DNA of 27,036 nt. It comes from Bacillota bacterium. GTDB taxonomy: Bacteria > Bacillota > Clostridia > Christensenellales > SZUA-584. The notes beneath the pieces were generated by a model that saw only the letters and a list, made by a program, of their open reading frames with translations, was not told where the DNA came from and did not search any database. Location: positions 1 to 27,036 of the forward strand of contig JAEZIZ010000004.1 in assembly GCA_023415915.1 (NCBI GenBank), in the 5' to 3' direction. The translations under genes and the position numbers were made by a program. Each line of letters opens with the position of its first letter. Positions within the stretch are counted from its first letter, which is position 1. Positions 14,797 through 23,648 of the stretch are shown in pieces.

Positions 14797-15639
14797 ATGA
14801 ATATAAAAAAAGCAGGAATATTTTCAAACCCCGATAAAGACTCGAACCTAGATGACGCAAAAAAGGTTGCGGAATGTCTGCGCGCGCGCGGAATCCGTAC
14901 TTTTTTTGACGAAAACGCGCTGCCCGAAGGTGAAAGCGACGTTTTGGATTACTCAAATATAGATTGCCTTTTCGTACTGGGCGGGGACGGCACGCTGCTA
15001 AGAGCGGCGTCAAAAGCGAGCAAGCACGGCGTTCCAATGCTGGGCGTTAATTTAGGGCGGCTGGGCTTTTTGACGGAGATTGAACTTGGCGGTATTGGAA
15101 AAGCCATTGACGATATACTGGGCGGCAACTATTTACTCGAGCGGCGCATAATGCTGCACTGCGCGGTAAAGGACAACGGGAACACCGTGTTTGAAATCGA
15201 CGCATTAAACGACATAGCCGTGCTTAAAAAAGACATCGCGAGGACAATAGATATAGAGCTTATCATAAATGGAGACGTCGCGGACAGCGTGCAATGCGAC
15301 GGCATGCTTGTTTCCACACCCACAGGCTCAACCGCATACTCGCTTTCGGCGGGCGGGCCCATAGTAAGCCCCAAGCTCGATTGCATCGTAACGACGCCGA
15401 TTTGCCCTCATTCACTGCATTCAAAGACGCTGGTTACCGCACCCGGCGATGAGATCGTCATAAAACCGTTATCGGAGAGCGGAGTGGTGCTTATTTCCGA
15501 CGGTGCGCTCAAATGCGAAATAAAAAACGGAGAGGCCGTACATATCAGCAGGTCGGAAAACCACGCTGTTTTTATCAGATTCCGTGAGAATTATTTTTAT
15601 ACGCTGCTCCGGTCAAAGTTCTTAAACTGGGACAGATAG
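14797..15639 (+). CDS. nadK: NAD kinase
   Basis: A 280-residue cytoplasmic enzyme that phosphorylates NAD+ to NADP+ using ATP. The fingerprint GGDGTLL is at about 62-68, followed by GVNLGRLGFL, ALNDIAV (normally NEV or NDV) and DGMLVSTPTGSTAYSLSAGGP, which binds the NAD. Length fits the bacterial family. The start at ATG 14797 has no real ribosome binding site (only CAGG two bases away), and the predicted transcription start is next to it, so initiation may be leaderless or nearly so. The argR gene follows 21 bases after the stop. Confidence 0.96.
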   Translation: MNIKKAGIFSNPDKDSNLDDAKKVAECLRARGIRTFFDENALPEGESDVLDYSNIDCLFVLGGDGTLLRAASKASKHGVPMLGVNLGRLGFLTEIELGGIGKAIDDILGGNYLLERRIMLHCAVKDNGNTVFEIDALNDIAVLKKDIARTIDIELIINGDVADSVQCDGMLVSTPTGSTAYSLSAGGPIVSPKLDCIVTTPICPHSLHSKTLVTAPGDEIVIKPLSESGVVLISDGALKCEIKNGEAVHISRSENHAVFIRFRENYFYTLLRSKFLNWDR

Positions 15640-15660
15640 AAAACATAAGAGGGTGATGGG

Positions 15661-16122
15661 ATGAAACAGGGAAGGCAGAGCGCAATACTTGAGATTATCG
15701 GCAAATATGATGTTGAGACACAGGACGAGCTTTCGGCGATTCTTAAAGAACGCGGCTTTGAAGTAACCCAGGCGACCATTTCACGCGATATCAAGGAACT
15801 CAAATTAATAAAGGTGCAGTCAGGCAACGGCGCGTATAAATACGCCGCTGCCAGCAACGGGCAGCACGGCAAGCTGGACGTGCTAAAAAGGGTATTCAAG
15901 GAAACGGTGGTCTCTGTGCAGCAGGCGGCTGCGCTGGTAATAGTAAAGACGATAACGGGAAGCGCCAATGCCGCGGCCGAAGCGATAGACGCGCTCAACC
16001 TGCCCGAGGTAGCTGGGACGCTCGCGGGGGACAATACAATTTTCATTGCGGTAAAAGAAGAAGGGGAACAAAGAAAAATTATTGAGGAGCTGACAAAGCT
16101 GATAGGTTCCAAAAACGCCTGA
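15661..16122 (+). CDS. argR: arginine repressor ArgR/AhrC
   Basis: A 153-residue regulator that forms hexamers with L-arginine and binds ARG boxes to repress arginine synthesis and activate catabolism. Residues 1-70 form the winged helix (RQSAILEIIGKYDVETQDEL, then VTQATISRDIKELKLIKV, with the SRD recognition helix). Residues 80-150 form the oligomerisation and arginine-binding domain, with the GTLAGDNTIF segment that lines the pocket. A GAGGGTGATGGG site leads directly to the ATG. In Bacillota argR is normally found between nadK or tlyA and recN, as here, and is not tied to local arginine genes. It is likely co-transcribed from nadK to recN. Confidence 0.95.
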   Translation: MKQGRQSAILEIIGKYDVETQDELSAILKERGFEVTQATISRDIKELKLIKVQSGNGAYKYAAASNGQHGKLDVLKRVFKETVVSVQQAAALVIVKTITGSANAAAEAIDALNLPEVAGTLAGDNTIFIAVKEEGEQRKIIEELTKLIGSKNA

Positions 16123-16141
16123 AAATAATGAGCGTGAGATT

Positions 16142-17830
16142 ATGCTGAGCAGACTTATAATAAAAAACATCGCGCTTATAAACGAAATAGAGATATCGCT
16201 TTGCGAAGGCATGAACGTGCTTTCAGGAGAAACGGGCGCGGGCAAATCAATTATAGTTGATTCCGTAAACCTTGTGCTGGGCGAGAGGGCCGACAGGGAG
16301 CTTATACGCACCGGGTGCCAGAACGCTTCGGTGGAAGCATGGTTTGAGAATGCTCCGCAGGCGGTATGCGACATTCTCGCTTCCCAGCAGATCGAATATG
16401 AAGGCGAACTTGTGCTCTCAAGAGAATTAAGCGCGTCGGGCAAAAACGTATGTCGAGTAAACGGCGTGCTGGTTACGCTTGCGCTGCTTAAAGAGATAAG
16501 CGATCTGCTTGTGGACATACACGGACAGCATGAGCATCAGTCGCTTTTTGACGAAAAAAACCATATCGCGATGCTGGACGGCTTTGACGGACGCATAGAC
16601 GAACTAAAAGCGCAGGTAAAGGAAGCTTTCAGCGATTATACCGAAGCCGCGAGAAGGCTTAAAAGCCTGTTCGGCGCAGCGGGAGACAGGGAGCGCAGGA
16701 TAGACATACTGCGTTTCCAGATAGACGAGATACTAAAGGCGAATATAAAAGAGGGCGAAGAAGAAGAGCTGCTTGCAAGGAAGAAGCGCATGAACGCTTC
16801 GGAAGAAATAATGGAGTCGCTCAGCTCGGCGTACGATTCGCTTTACGCATCAGAGAGTTTCAACGCGCTTTCGGCATTGAAGGATGTAAGCGTTAAGCTC
16901 TCGGGGCTTGGACGCATAGACGAAAAATATGAGCACATGGCTTCGGCCGTTAACGACGCGTATTATTCGCTGGAAGAAACGGCTTCGGACATACGCAGGG
17001 AAATGGACGAATGCAGTTTCGACCCAAACGAGCTGGAGGAAATCGAAGAGAGGCTGCTGCTTATAAGCAACTTGAAGCGCAAATATCAGGACCCGTGCGT
17101 AACGGGAGATTATATAAAAAAAGCGGAGCAGGAGCTTTCCGACCTTATAAACAGCGAAGCGCTGGCAGAAAAACTGACCGCTGAATCACAAAGGCTGAAA
17201 ACGGCGCTGTACGAAAAATCCGTATCGCTTTCAAATTTAAGGCGGGAGGCGGCCGCGGCGTTCGAGCAAAAGATGAAAAAGCAGCTTGCCGACCTTGGCA
17301 TGACCGCGGCGAGTTTCTCGGTAAAATTTTCGGATATCGCTTCTATAGACGAATGCACGTTTTCGGAAAACGGAATAGATTCCGCCGAGTTTTACATATC
17401 GACCAACGCGGGCGAGCCGGAAAAGCCGCTTAAAAAGGTAGCTTCGGGCGGCGAGGTTTCGCGCATAATGCTGGCTATCAAGAACATAGCCGCCGACAGG
17501 GGCGGCATACCAACGGTGATATTCGACGAGATAGACACCGGCATAAGCGGAAGAATGGCGCAGGTAGTAGCCGAAAAGCTGCAGACGATATCGCGCTCAA
17601 GGCAGGTTATATGCGTTACGCATCTGCCGCAGATAGCGTGCATGGGCGACAGGCATTTTCTTGTTTCCAAGGAAAGCGACGGCAAGACCACAAACACAAA
17701 TTTGTGCGAGCTGAGCGGAGAAGAGCGCGTATCCGAGATAGCGCGGCTTTCGGGCGGCGATTCCGACGTCGCAAAGGACCACGCGCGAGAAATGCTTATA
17801 CGCGCCAAAAACTTTAAAACGTCAATTTGA
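16142..17830 (+). CDS. recN: DNA repair protein RecN
   Basis: A 562-residue SMC-like ATPase that gathers broken DNA ends for recombination. The Walker A motif is GETGAGKSIIVDSVNL at about 30-45; the Q-loop region includes IHGQHEHQSLF; coiled-coil arms fill about 150-390; the ABC signature VASGGEVSRIMLAIKN and Walker B TVIFDEIDTGISG lie near 435 and 460; then VTHLPQIA. All ATPase motifs are intact and length is normal (550-570). The start ATG follows argR by 19 bases, with only a weak purine-rich stretch before it. No terminator is visible after the gene, so read-through into spoIVB is possible. Confidence 0.96.
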   Translation: MLSRLIIKNIALINEIEISLCEGMNVLSGETGAGKSIIVDSVNLVLGERADRELIRTGCQNASVEAWFENAPQAVCDILASQQIEYEGELVLSRELSASGKNVCRVNGVLVTLALLKEISDLLVDIHGQHEHQSLFDEKNHIAMLDGFDGRIDELKAQVKEAFSDYTEAARRLKSLFGAAGDRERRIDILRFQIDEILKANIKEGEEEELLARKKRMNASEEIMESLSSAYDSLYASESFNALSALKDVSVKLSGLGRIDEKYEHMASAVNDAYYSLEETASDIRREMDECSFDPNELEEIEERLLLISNLKRKYQDPCVTGDYIKKAEQELSDLINSEALAEKLTAESQRLKTALYEKSVSLSNLRREAAAAFEQKMKKQLADLGMTAASFSVKFSDIASIDECTFSENGIDSAEFYISTNAGEPEKPLKKVASGGEVSRIMLAIKNIAADRGGIPTVIFDEIDTGISGRMAQVVAEKLQTISRSRQVICVTHLPQIACMGDRHFLVSKESDGKTTNTNLCELSGEERVSEIARLSGGDSDVAKDHAREMLIRAKNFKTSI

Positions 17831-17867
17831 CCAATATATTATAAAAAGTCAGGAAGTATAATTTCAA

Positions 17868-17910
17868 ACGCCTCTAACGACAATAATAAAGAAGTTTAAG
17901 TTAGAGGTGT
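17868..17910 (+). promoter_or_regulatory. hairpin that buries the spoIVB ribosome binding site
   Basis: 17868-17878 pairs with 17900-17910 (11 bp, one G-U; the core CCTCTAAC/GTTAGAGG is perfect) around a 21-base loop. The 3' arm contains the Shine-Dalgarno AGAGG (17903-17907) of spoIVB, whose TTG start is at 17915. In any transcript reading through from recN, the site would be hidden. Confidence 0.6.
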
Positions 17911-17914
17911 CTTA

Positions 17915-19177
17915 TTGAAACGGGTTATTAAACTATCAGGAATACTATTCGTTCTTCTGTTATGCGCGGCCTATTTTCTGCCGGCAATGCAGAGCTATGC
18001 GCATATTCCCAGCGAGATATATATAAGGAAAGGTTCTACGAGAACGATAGACTTGGGGCTGCCTGTAAAGGCGGACGTTATATCCCAGGGCGTTATCGAT
18101 ATCAAAAGCGAAACGCTCGAAGAGGCGACGGGCATGCAGAGCCCGCTCGTTATAGAATCGGTAGGCAACGGCGACGCTACGATAGAGCTTTCACTGCTGG
18201 GCGTGCCGCTTAAAACAGTAAAGGTGAGCGTAAACGACGAGCTGATGCTGATACCGGGCGGACAGAGCATAGGCGTTACGCTGTACACAAAGGGCGCGCT
18301 GGTGGTGGGCATAACGGGCGTAGAGACGGCGGGCGGCGAGATAGTCAATCCGGCGAGGGAGGCAGGCCTGTTGCCCGGCGACGTGATACTTTCAATAAAC
18401 GGAAAAGAAATTGAAGACGCATACCATATGCTTAAGATGGAAAACGAAGCGGAGGGAGACCTCGACATAGTTGCCGACCGTAACGGCAAGAAGATAAACC
18501 TTAAGATAAAGCCCGTTAGAGACCCCTCAGACGGCAAAATGAGGCTGGGCGTATGGGTAAGGGACAACACGGCGGGCGTGGGTACGCTTACCTTTGTAAC
18601 GCCCACCGACAGGAAATACGGTGGATTGGGACACGCGATATGCGACCTTGACACCGGGAACATACTGAGCGTAAAGGAAGGGGAGATATTCTTTTCGCAG
18701 GTAGTGCAGGTAAACAAGGGGGAAAGCGGCGTGCCCGGCGAGATACAGGGGGAATTCATCAACTCGCAAAAGACGATGGGAACGATAGAAAAGAATACCG
18801 ATTACGGCATATACGGCACGATATTCAGTGAGATAGATTTAAAGACGTTTGCCAAGCCGATACCCGCAGCCAACAGGAACGAGGTAAAAACGGGGCCTGC
18901 TAATATACTCGCTATGGTAGACAACAAAGGCGTAAAGGCGTTCGACTGCGAGATAATAAAAGTCAACCCCCAGGACGAGCCCGGACAGAAAGGTATAGTG
19001 CTGCAGATAACCGACGAAGAGCTTCTTTCAAAAACAGGAGGCATAGTGCAGGGGATGAGCGGAAGCCCCATAATACAAAACGGCAAGCTCGTTGGAGCCG
19101 TTACCCACGTGTTCGTAAACAACCCTACAAAGGGTTACGGGCTGTTTATTGACTGGATGATAGAGCAGCTCTATTAA
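17915..19177 (+). CDS. spoIVB: SpoIVB sporulation signalling serine protease
   Basis: A 420-residue secreted protease (family S55), made in the forespore, that crosses to the intermembrane space and triggers cleavage of pro-sigma-K by SpoIVFA/SpoIVFB. Residues 5-28 form a signal/anchor helix. A PDZ domain lies at about 110-200 (PAREAGLLPGDVILSINGKEI). The protease part shows H240 (GLGHAICD), D367 and S382 (GMSGSP), each four positions on from the known Bacillus subtilis triad H236, D363, S378. The start is TTG 17915 with AGAGGTG seven bases upstream. The ribosome binding site is inside a hairpin. spo0A follows, the classical spoIVB-spo0A order. Confidence 0.96.
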   Translation: MKRVIKLSGILFVLLLCAAYFLPAMQSYAHIPSEIYIRKGSTRTIDLGLPVKADVISQGVIDIKSETLEEATGMQSPLVIESVGNGDATIELSLLGVPLKTVKVSVNDELMLIPGGQSIGVTLYTKGALVVGITGVETAGGEIVNPAREAGLLPGDVILSINGKEIEDAYHMLKMENEAEGDLDIVADRNGKKINLKIKPVRDPSDGKMRLGVWVRDNTAGVGTLTFVTPTDRKYGGLGHAICDLDTGNILSVKEGEIFFSQVVQVNKGESGVPGEIQGEFINSQKTMGTIEKNTDYGIYGTIFSEIDLKTFAKPIPAANRNEVKTGPANILAMVDNKGVKAFDCEIIKVNPQDEPGQKGIVLQITDEELLSKTGGIVQGMSGSPIIQNGKLVGAVTHVFVNNPTKGYGLFIDWMIEQLY

Positions 19178-19204
19178 AGGCGATAATTGCATAATAATGA
19201 TTTT

Positions 19205-19215
19205 TTTTGACAGAA
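19205..19215 (-). promoter_or_regulatory. candidate Spo0A box upstream of spo0A
   Basis: Read on the minus strand, TTCTGTCAAAA fits the 0A-box core TGTCRAA. It lies four bases upstream of a TATAAT at 19219-19224, consistent with autoregulation. Confidence 0.4.
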
Positions 19216-19229
19216 GAGTATAATCGGGC

Positions 19230-19254
19230 AGGGTTTTGAAATAATACGTGGAAT
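19230..19254 (+). promoter_or_regulatory. candidate sigma-H promoter of spo0A
   Basis: AGGGTTT (19230-19236), 13-base spacer, GGAAT (19250-19254), close to the sigma-H pattern AGGAnnT and RGAAT. A separate TATAAT at 19219-19224 without a good -35 could mark a vegetative promoter. Two promoters, vegetative and sigma-H, are the rule for spo0A in Bacillus. Confidence 0.45.
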
Positions 19255-19325
19255 ATAACTTATTATTGTAATAATTTTCACAGCAAATGATTCACGCTTT
19301 AAACACAATTAAGGAATTTATCAAT

Positions 19326-20111
19326 ATGGGAACAATATCCAAAGCAAACAGATATAAAACCATACTTGCCGATAACAACCGAGATTATCTTAAGCTGCTT
19401 ACTTCATTTCTTGAAGAGACCGGTATGTTCACAATCGAAGATTACGCTTTTGACGGGCGTATGGCTTACGAGCTTACGATGAAATCAAAGCCCGATTTGC
19501 TAGTGCTAGATCTCATAATGCCGGTGCTCGACGGGTTTGCGGTATTGGAGGAGCTAGCAAAAAGCGATTACGACGGGGATACGAGAATGGTAATGACGTC
19601 CGCTGTAAACCTTGAATTTGTAATGAAAAAGGCCGAGAGCTACGGCGTCGACTACATATTCATTAAACCTTTTGACAAAGAGGTGTTCAAAAAGCGTATC
19701 GTTGAAATAATGTCCTGCGGCAGAGAATGCGGGAACAGAGGGGTTGAAGTAAAAGCAGACCCGTGCGACATGGTAACAAGGCATATAAAAGCAATAGGCA
19801 TTACGGCTAACATAAGGGGGTACTATTATCTGCGCGAAGCGATACTGCTCGTGCACGACAACTTTGAGCTTATGAGCCGGCTTACGACGGGCCTGTATGT
19901 ATCCGTTGCCGAGAAATACAACTCTACGCCCCAAAGGGTGGAGCGCGCGATGAGGCACGCCATAGAAACGGCGTGGAACAAGGGAAACGTCGAAGTGCTG
20001 GAAGATTTCTTCGGCTATACGATAATGGACACAAAAGGCAAGCCGACTAACGGGGAGTTTATTGCGATGCTTGCCGACAAACTAAACACGGAACTCAAAT
20101 ACGTCGATTAG
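19326..20111 (+). CDS. spo0A: sporulation master regulator Spo0A
   Basis: A 261-residue response regulator. Receiver domain residues 1-125: acidic pocket D16 N17, phospho-acceptor D62 (LVLDLIMPVLDG), T91 and K114 (IFIKPF). The DNA-binding domain (about 155-261) has the very conserved segments GIxAxIRGYYYLREAI and STPQRVERAMRHAIE. Phosphorylated Spo0A starts sporulation and represses growth-phase genes. The open frame extends to 19287, but ATG 19326 with AAGGA ten bases upstream gives the usual N-terminus. It follows spoIVB by 148 bases holding a candidate 0A box and sigma-H promoter. Confidence 0.97.
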   Translation: MGTISKANRYKTILADNNRDYLKLLTSFLEETGMFTIEDYAFDGRMAYELTMKSKPDLLVLDLIMPVLDGFAVLEELAKSDYDGDTRMVMTSAVNLEFVMKKAESYGVDYIFIKPFDKEVFKKRIVEIMSCGRECGNRGVEVKADPCDMVTRHIKAIGITANIRGYYYLREAILLVHDNFELMSRLTTGLYVSVAEKYNSTPQRVERAMRHAIETAWNKGNVEVLEDFFGYTIMDTKGKPTNGEFIAMLADKLNTELKYVD

Positions 20112-20171
20112 CATACGCGCATTTTCGCCCGCATATTTATCATAAAAGATAGTATGGAGGGCTGTTTTGGG

Positions 20172-20792
20172 TTGCTTGCAAGGCTTAAAAGACGGATAAC
20201 AATGGACGTGCTGGATAACAGAGCGCAGTATCTGCTGCTCATTTTTTTCCTTGTTGTGGGCATTACTGCGGGCACGTTTACTATAAGCCTGATGGAGCCG
20301 GGCGAAAAGTCCGCGCTTACCGGTTACCTCGATACGCTGTTTGCCGCCTTAAGGACGCAGAACATAAACCACTTTGCCGTGTTTATACACGCGTTTTTAC
20401 AGGACACGCTTCTGTTCGGCGCGCTTACGATGTTTTCGCTCGTAATGTTCGGTTTACTCGTAATACCTTTGCTTATGATAGTAAAAGGCTTTTTTGTGGG
20501 CTTCGCGGTGGGGGCGCTGTCTGTAAACCTTGGCGCGGGAGGATTTGCCGCTATAGTTTTCTGCGAGTTCATACCCAATATAGTGCTTATACCCTGCGTA
20601 TGCAAGGCGGGCGTTACTGGGCTCAACAACTGCATTACGGTGATCAAGAACAGAAAAATACCCTATACAGCCAAAGACAGACTGCTCTGCTCAAGGCCGC
20701 ACATATCAAAAATGTTTTTGATATATATTTTTTCCCTTCTCGGTGTTATAATAGAGACGCTGCTGACGCCAGCGCTTATAAAATTAATCTGA
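20172..20792 (+). CDS. spoIIM: SpoIIM sporulation membrane protein
   Basis: An integral membrane protein of about 206 residues, a part of the SpoIIDMP machine that dissolves septal peptidoglycan and drives engulfment. Five hydrophobic helices can be seen at about 20-40, 75-105, 105-130 (with the glycine-rich VKGFFVGFAVGALSVNLG), 130-150 and 180-205. The conserved IIVKG/GFxxG type turn and the helix pattern fit the SpoIIM/DUF95 family. TTG 20172 is chosen because GGAGGG (20156-20161) lies ten bases upstream; ATG 20154, in frame, lacks a site but cannot be ruled out. It follows spo0A by 60 bases. No terminator is seen after it. Confidence 0.82.
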   Translation: MLARLKRRITMDVLDNRAQYLLLIFFLVVGITAGTFTISLMEPGEKSALTGYLDTLFAALRTQNINHFAVFIHAFLQDTLLFGALTMFSLVMFGLLVIPLLMIVKGFFVGFAVGALSVNLGAGGFAAIVFCEFIPNIVLIPCVCKAGVTGLNNCITVIKNRKIPYTAKDRLLCSRPHISKMFLIYIFSLLGVIIETLLTPALIKLI

Positions 20793-20870
20793 TATTCGGG
20801 TATATTTGCGCAAAATAAGACGAATAATTCTGAATATGAATGTATTGCAGCATATTTATACGAAATCCTG

Positions 20871-20899
20871 TTGTACAAGCTATTTGTCAATGGTATAAT
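20871..20899 (+). promoter_or_regulatory. extended -10 promoter of ppdK
   Basis: TTGTAC (20871-20876), 17-base spacer ending in TGG, TATAAT (20894-20899). The leader would be about 48 nt. Confidence 0.75.
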
Positions 20900-20954
20900 T
20901 CTATGAAGTTTAAAACAGCTTTTGGCTGAAATATATGTTTTAAGGAGTTGCGTA

Positions 20955-23585
20955 ATGTCAAAAAAGTATGTGTACCTTTTTAGCGAAGGCGATGCCTCGA
21001 TGAGGAATATTCTCGGCGGCAAGGGCTCAGGACTGGCCGAAATGACAGGGCTTGGGCTGCCCGTACCCCAAGGGTTTACGGTTACGACCGAGGCCTGCAC
21101 GAGGTATTACCAGGACGGAGAAGTCATTGCCGACGAAATCCTGGAACAGATCGATGCCGCGATGAAAGAGACGGAACGTATCAACGGCAAGAAGTTCGGC
21201 GACATTAACAATCCTTTGCTCGTTTCGGTGCGCTCGGGCGCAAGGGTATCGATGCCGGGCATGATGGACACGATTCTGAACCTTGGCCTTAACGAAGTGT
21301 CTGTAAAAGGGCTTGCAAATCTTACGGGCAACGAGCGTTTTGCTTACGACAGCTACAGGAGATTCATACAGATGTTCTCTGACGTCGTTATGGGCATAGC
21401 GAAATCGAAATTTGAGGAGATACTCGACGAAGTCAAAGAGCAAAAAGGCGCAAAGCTCGATACAGATCTTGACGCGGAAGACTTGAAAAACGTCGTAAAG
21501 AAGTATAAAGCGCTGTATCTTGCCGAAATGGGAAAAGAGTTTCCGCAGGAACCGAAAGAGCAGCTCATTGAATCCGTAAAAGCGGTGTTCCGTTCGTGGG
21601 ATAACCCGAGAGCCATAGTGTACCGCCGCATGAACGACATACCGGGCGACTGGGGTACGGCAGTCAACGTACAGGCGATGGTGTTCGGCAACATGGGCAA
21701 CGATTCGGGCACGGGAGTCGCTTTCACGCGTAACCCCTCTACAGGCGAAAAGAAGCTTTACGGCGAGTTCCTGATGAACGCCCAGGGCGAAGACGTCGTC
21801 GCAGGCATAAGGACTCCGAGGCCTATATCCGACCTTCATGAAACGATGCCCGAAGTCTACGAGCAGTTCCAGAAGATAGCCACTACGCTGGAGAACCATT
21901 ATCGCGACATGCAGGATATGGAGTTCACCATCGAGAGAAAGAAGCTTTACATGCTGCAGACGAGAAACGGCAAGAGGACTGCCGCAGCCGCGCTCAAAAT
22001 AGCGGTTGACCTCGTAAGCGAAGGAAAGCTCACAAAAGAAGAAGCGCTGTTAAAGATAGACCCCAAGCAGCTTGACGCGCTGTTGCACCCCACGTTCGAT
22101 CCTGAAGCGCTTAAGAAAGCGAAACCCATTGCGCGCGGGCTCGCCGCTTCGCCGGGCGCAGCGTGCGGCAAGATATACTTCACCGCGGAAGAAGCCAAAG
22201 CGGCCGCAGACGGCGGAGAGAAGGTAGTGCTTGTACGCCTTGAGACGTCGCCGGAGGATATCGAAGGCATGTACGCTTCGGAAGGCATACTGACCGCAAG
22301 GGGCGGAATGACGTCTCACGCCGCAGTCGTCGCAAGAGGCATGGGAACTTGCTGCGTAGCGGGATGCGGAGAGGTAGTCATATCCGAAAAGAATAAGACA
22401 ATGTCCGTAGACGGCAAAGTATACAAAGAAGGGGATTACATTTCACTCGACGGCTCGACCGGAAACGTATACGGCGAGAGGATAGCCACGAAACCCGCTG
22501 AACTTACGGGCGATTTCGGCACGATAATGCAATGGGCCGACGAAGTAAGGACGCTGCAGGTAAGGACTAACGCCGATACTCCGAGAGACGCCGCGCAGGC
22601 CGTAAAGTTCGGTGCGCAGGGCATAGGCCTTACAAGGACGGAGCATATGTTCTTCAACGAGGACAGGATACCGGCGATGAGGGAGATGATAGTCTCGAAG
22701 AACGTAGAGCAGAGGAAAAAGGCGCTTGCCAAGCTGCTGCCCAAGCAGAAGGAAGACTTTAAAGGCATATACGAAGCGATGGGCGACAGGCCTGTTACGA
22801 TAAGGCTGCTGGACCCGCCGCTGCATGAATTCCTGCCGACTGATGAGGAAGACATAAACGCGCTTGCCAAAGAAATGATAATGCCCGTCGAAGCTCTTAA
22901 AGACACGATAACGAGCCTTCACGAGTTCAACCCGATGATGGGGCACAGGGGCTGCCGCCTTGCGGTGACATATCCCGAGATAGCCGAAATGCAGACGAGG
23001 GCCATAATGGAAGCCGCGATAGAAGTGGCTCAGGAGAAAAAGCTGCAGATTAAGCCCGAGATAATGATTCCTCTCGTAGGCGAAGTAAAAGAGCTCAAGT
23101 ATGTCAAGGACGTCGTCGTAAAGACTGCCGAGCAGGTAATAGCCGAGAAGGGCGTGAAGATAGAATACATGGTAGGCACGATGATCGAGATACCGAGAGC
23201 CGCGCTTACGGCTGATGAAATAGCTCAGGAAGCCGAGTTCTTCTCGTTCGGAACCAATGACCTTACACAGATGACGTTCGGTTTCTCGAGAGACGACGCG
23301 GGCAAGTTCCTCGACGATTATTACAACAAGAAGATATACGAGTCTGATCCGTTCGCGAAGGTTGACCAGAAGGGCGTAGGCAAGCTGATGCAGATGGCCG
23401 CCGAGCTTGGAAGGAAGACTAGGCCGAACATCAAGCTCGGCATATGCGGAGAGCATGGCGGAGAGACGAGTTCCGTCATATTCTGCCACAACATAGGGCT
23501 TAACTATGTTTCCTGCTCGCCGTTCCGCGTGCCTATAGCGCGCCTTGCAGCAGCGCATGCCGCTATACTGGCAAAGAACAAATAA
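20955..23585 (+). CDS. ppdK: pyruvate, phosphate dikinase
   Basis: An 876-residue enzyme that interconverts ATP, phosphate and pyruvate with AMP, diphosphate and phosphoenolpyruvate. In anaerobes it runs in either direction, in glycolysis or gluconeogenesis. Three domains are complete: ATP-grasp (1-340, GGKGSGLAEMTGLGLPVP and VRSGARVSMPGMMDTILNLG), the phosphohistidine domain (GGMTSHAAVVARGMG, H near 455), and the pyruvate barrel (GTNDLTQMTFGFSRDD, CGEHGG with the catalytic C near 830). Length matches the Clostridium symbiosum enzyme (874). The start ATG 20955 has AAGGAG eight bases upstream. The gene has its own promoter and terminator. Codon use (many ATA, AGG, CTT) matches its neighbours. 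Confidence 0.98.
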   Translation: MSKKYVYLFSEGDASMRNILGGKGSGLAEMTGLGLPVPQGFTVTTEACTRYYQDGEVIADEILEQIDAAMKETERINGKKFGDINNPLLVSVRSGARVSMPGMMDTILNLGLNEVSVKGLANLTGNERFAYDSYRRFIQMFSDVVMGIAKSKFEEILDEVKEQKGAKLDTDLDAEDLKNVVKKYKALYLAEMGKEFPQEPKEQLIESVKAVFRSWDNPRAIVYRRMNDIPGDWGTAVNVQAMVFGNMGNDSGTGVAFTRNPSTGEKKLYGEFLMNAQGEDVVAGIRTPRPISDLHETMPEVYEQFQKIATTLENHYRDMQDMEFTIERKKLYMLQTRNGKRTAAAALKIAVDLVSEGKLTKEEALLKIDPKQLDALLHPTFDPEALKKAKPIARGLAASPGAACGKIYFTAEEAKAAADGGEKVVLVRLETSPEDIEGMYASEGILTARGGMTSHAAVVARGMGTCCVAGCGEVVISEKNKTMSVDGKVYKEGDYISLDGSTGNVYGERIATKPAELTGDFGTIMQWADEVRTLQVRTNADTPRDAAQAVKFGAQGIGLTRTEHMFFNEDRIPAMREMIVSKNVEQRKKALAKLLPKQKEDFKGIYEAMGDRPVTIRLLDPPLHEFLPTDEEDINALAKEMIMPVEALKDTITSLHEFNPMMGHRGCRLAVTYPEIAEMQTRAIMEAAIEVAQEKKLQIKPEIMIPLVGEVKELKYVKDVVVKTAEQVIAEKGVKIEYMVGTMIEIPRAALTADEIAQEAEFFSFGTNDLTQMTFGFSRDDAGKFLDDYYNKKIYESDPFAKVDQKGVGKLMQMAAELGRKTRPNIKLGICGEHGGETSSVIFCHNIGLNYVSCSPFRVPIARLAAAHAAILAKNK

Positions 23586-23598
23586 GACTAAACTTTTA

Positions 23599-23630
23599 AG
23601 AGACGGGGCTCCAAGCCTCGTCTCTTTTCT
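23599..23630 (+). terminator. intrinsic terminator of ppdK
   Basis: AGAGACG pairs with CGTCTCT, extended by GGGC/GCCT to 11 bp with a TCCAA loop, followed by TTTTCT, 13 bases after the stop codon. Confidence 0.9.
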
Positions 23631-23648
23631 ATGCCTTTCATATTAGAG

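Noticed and set aside
19207..19224. TTGACA followed by TATAAT before spo0A
   Set aside because: Spacer is only six bases; the TTGACA is better read as part of a 0A box.
22443..23558. 371-codon open frame on the minus strand
   Set aside because: Antisense shadow of ppdK, caused by its codon bias.
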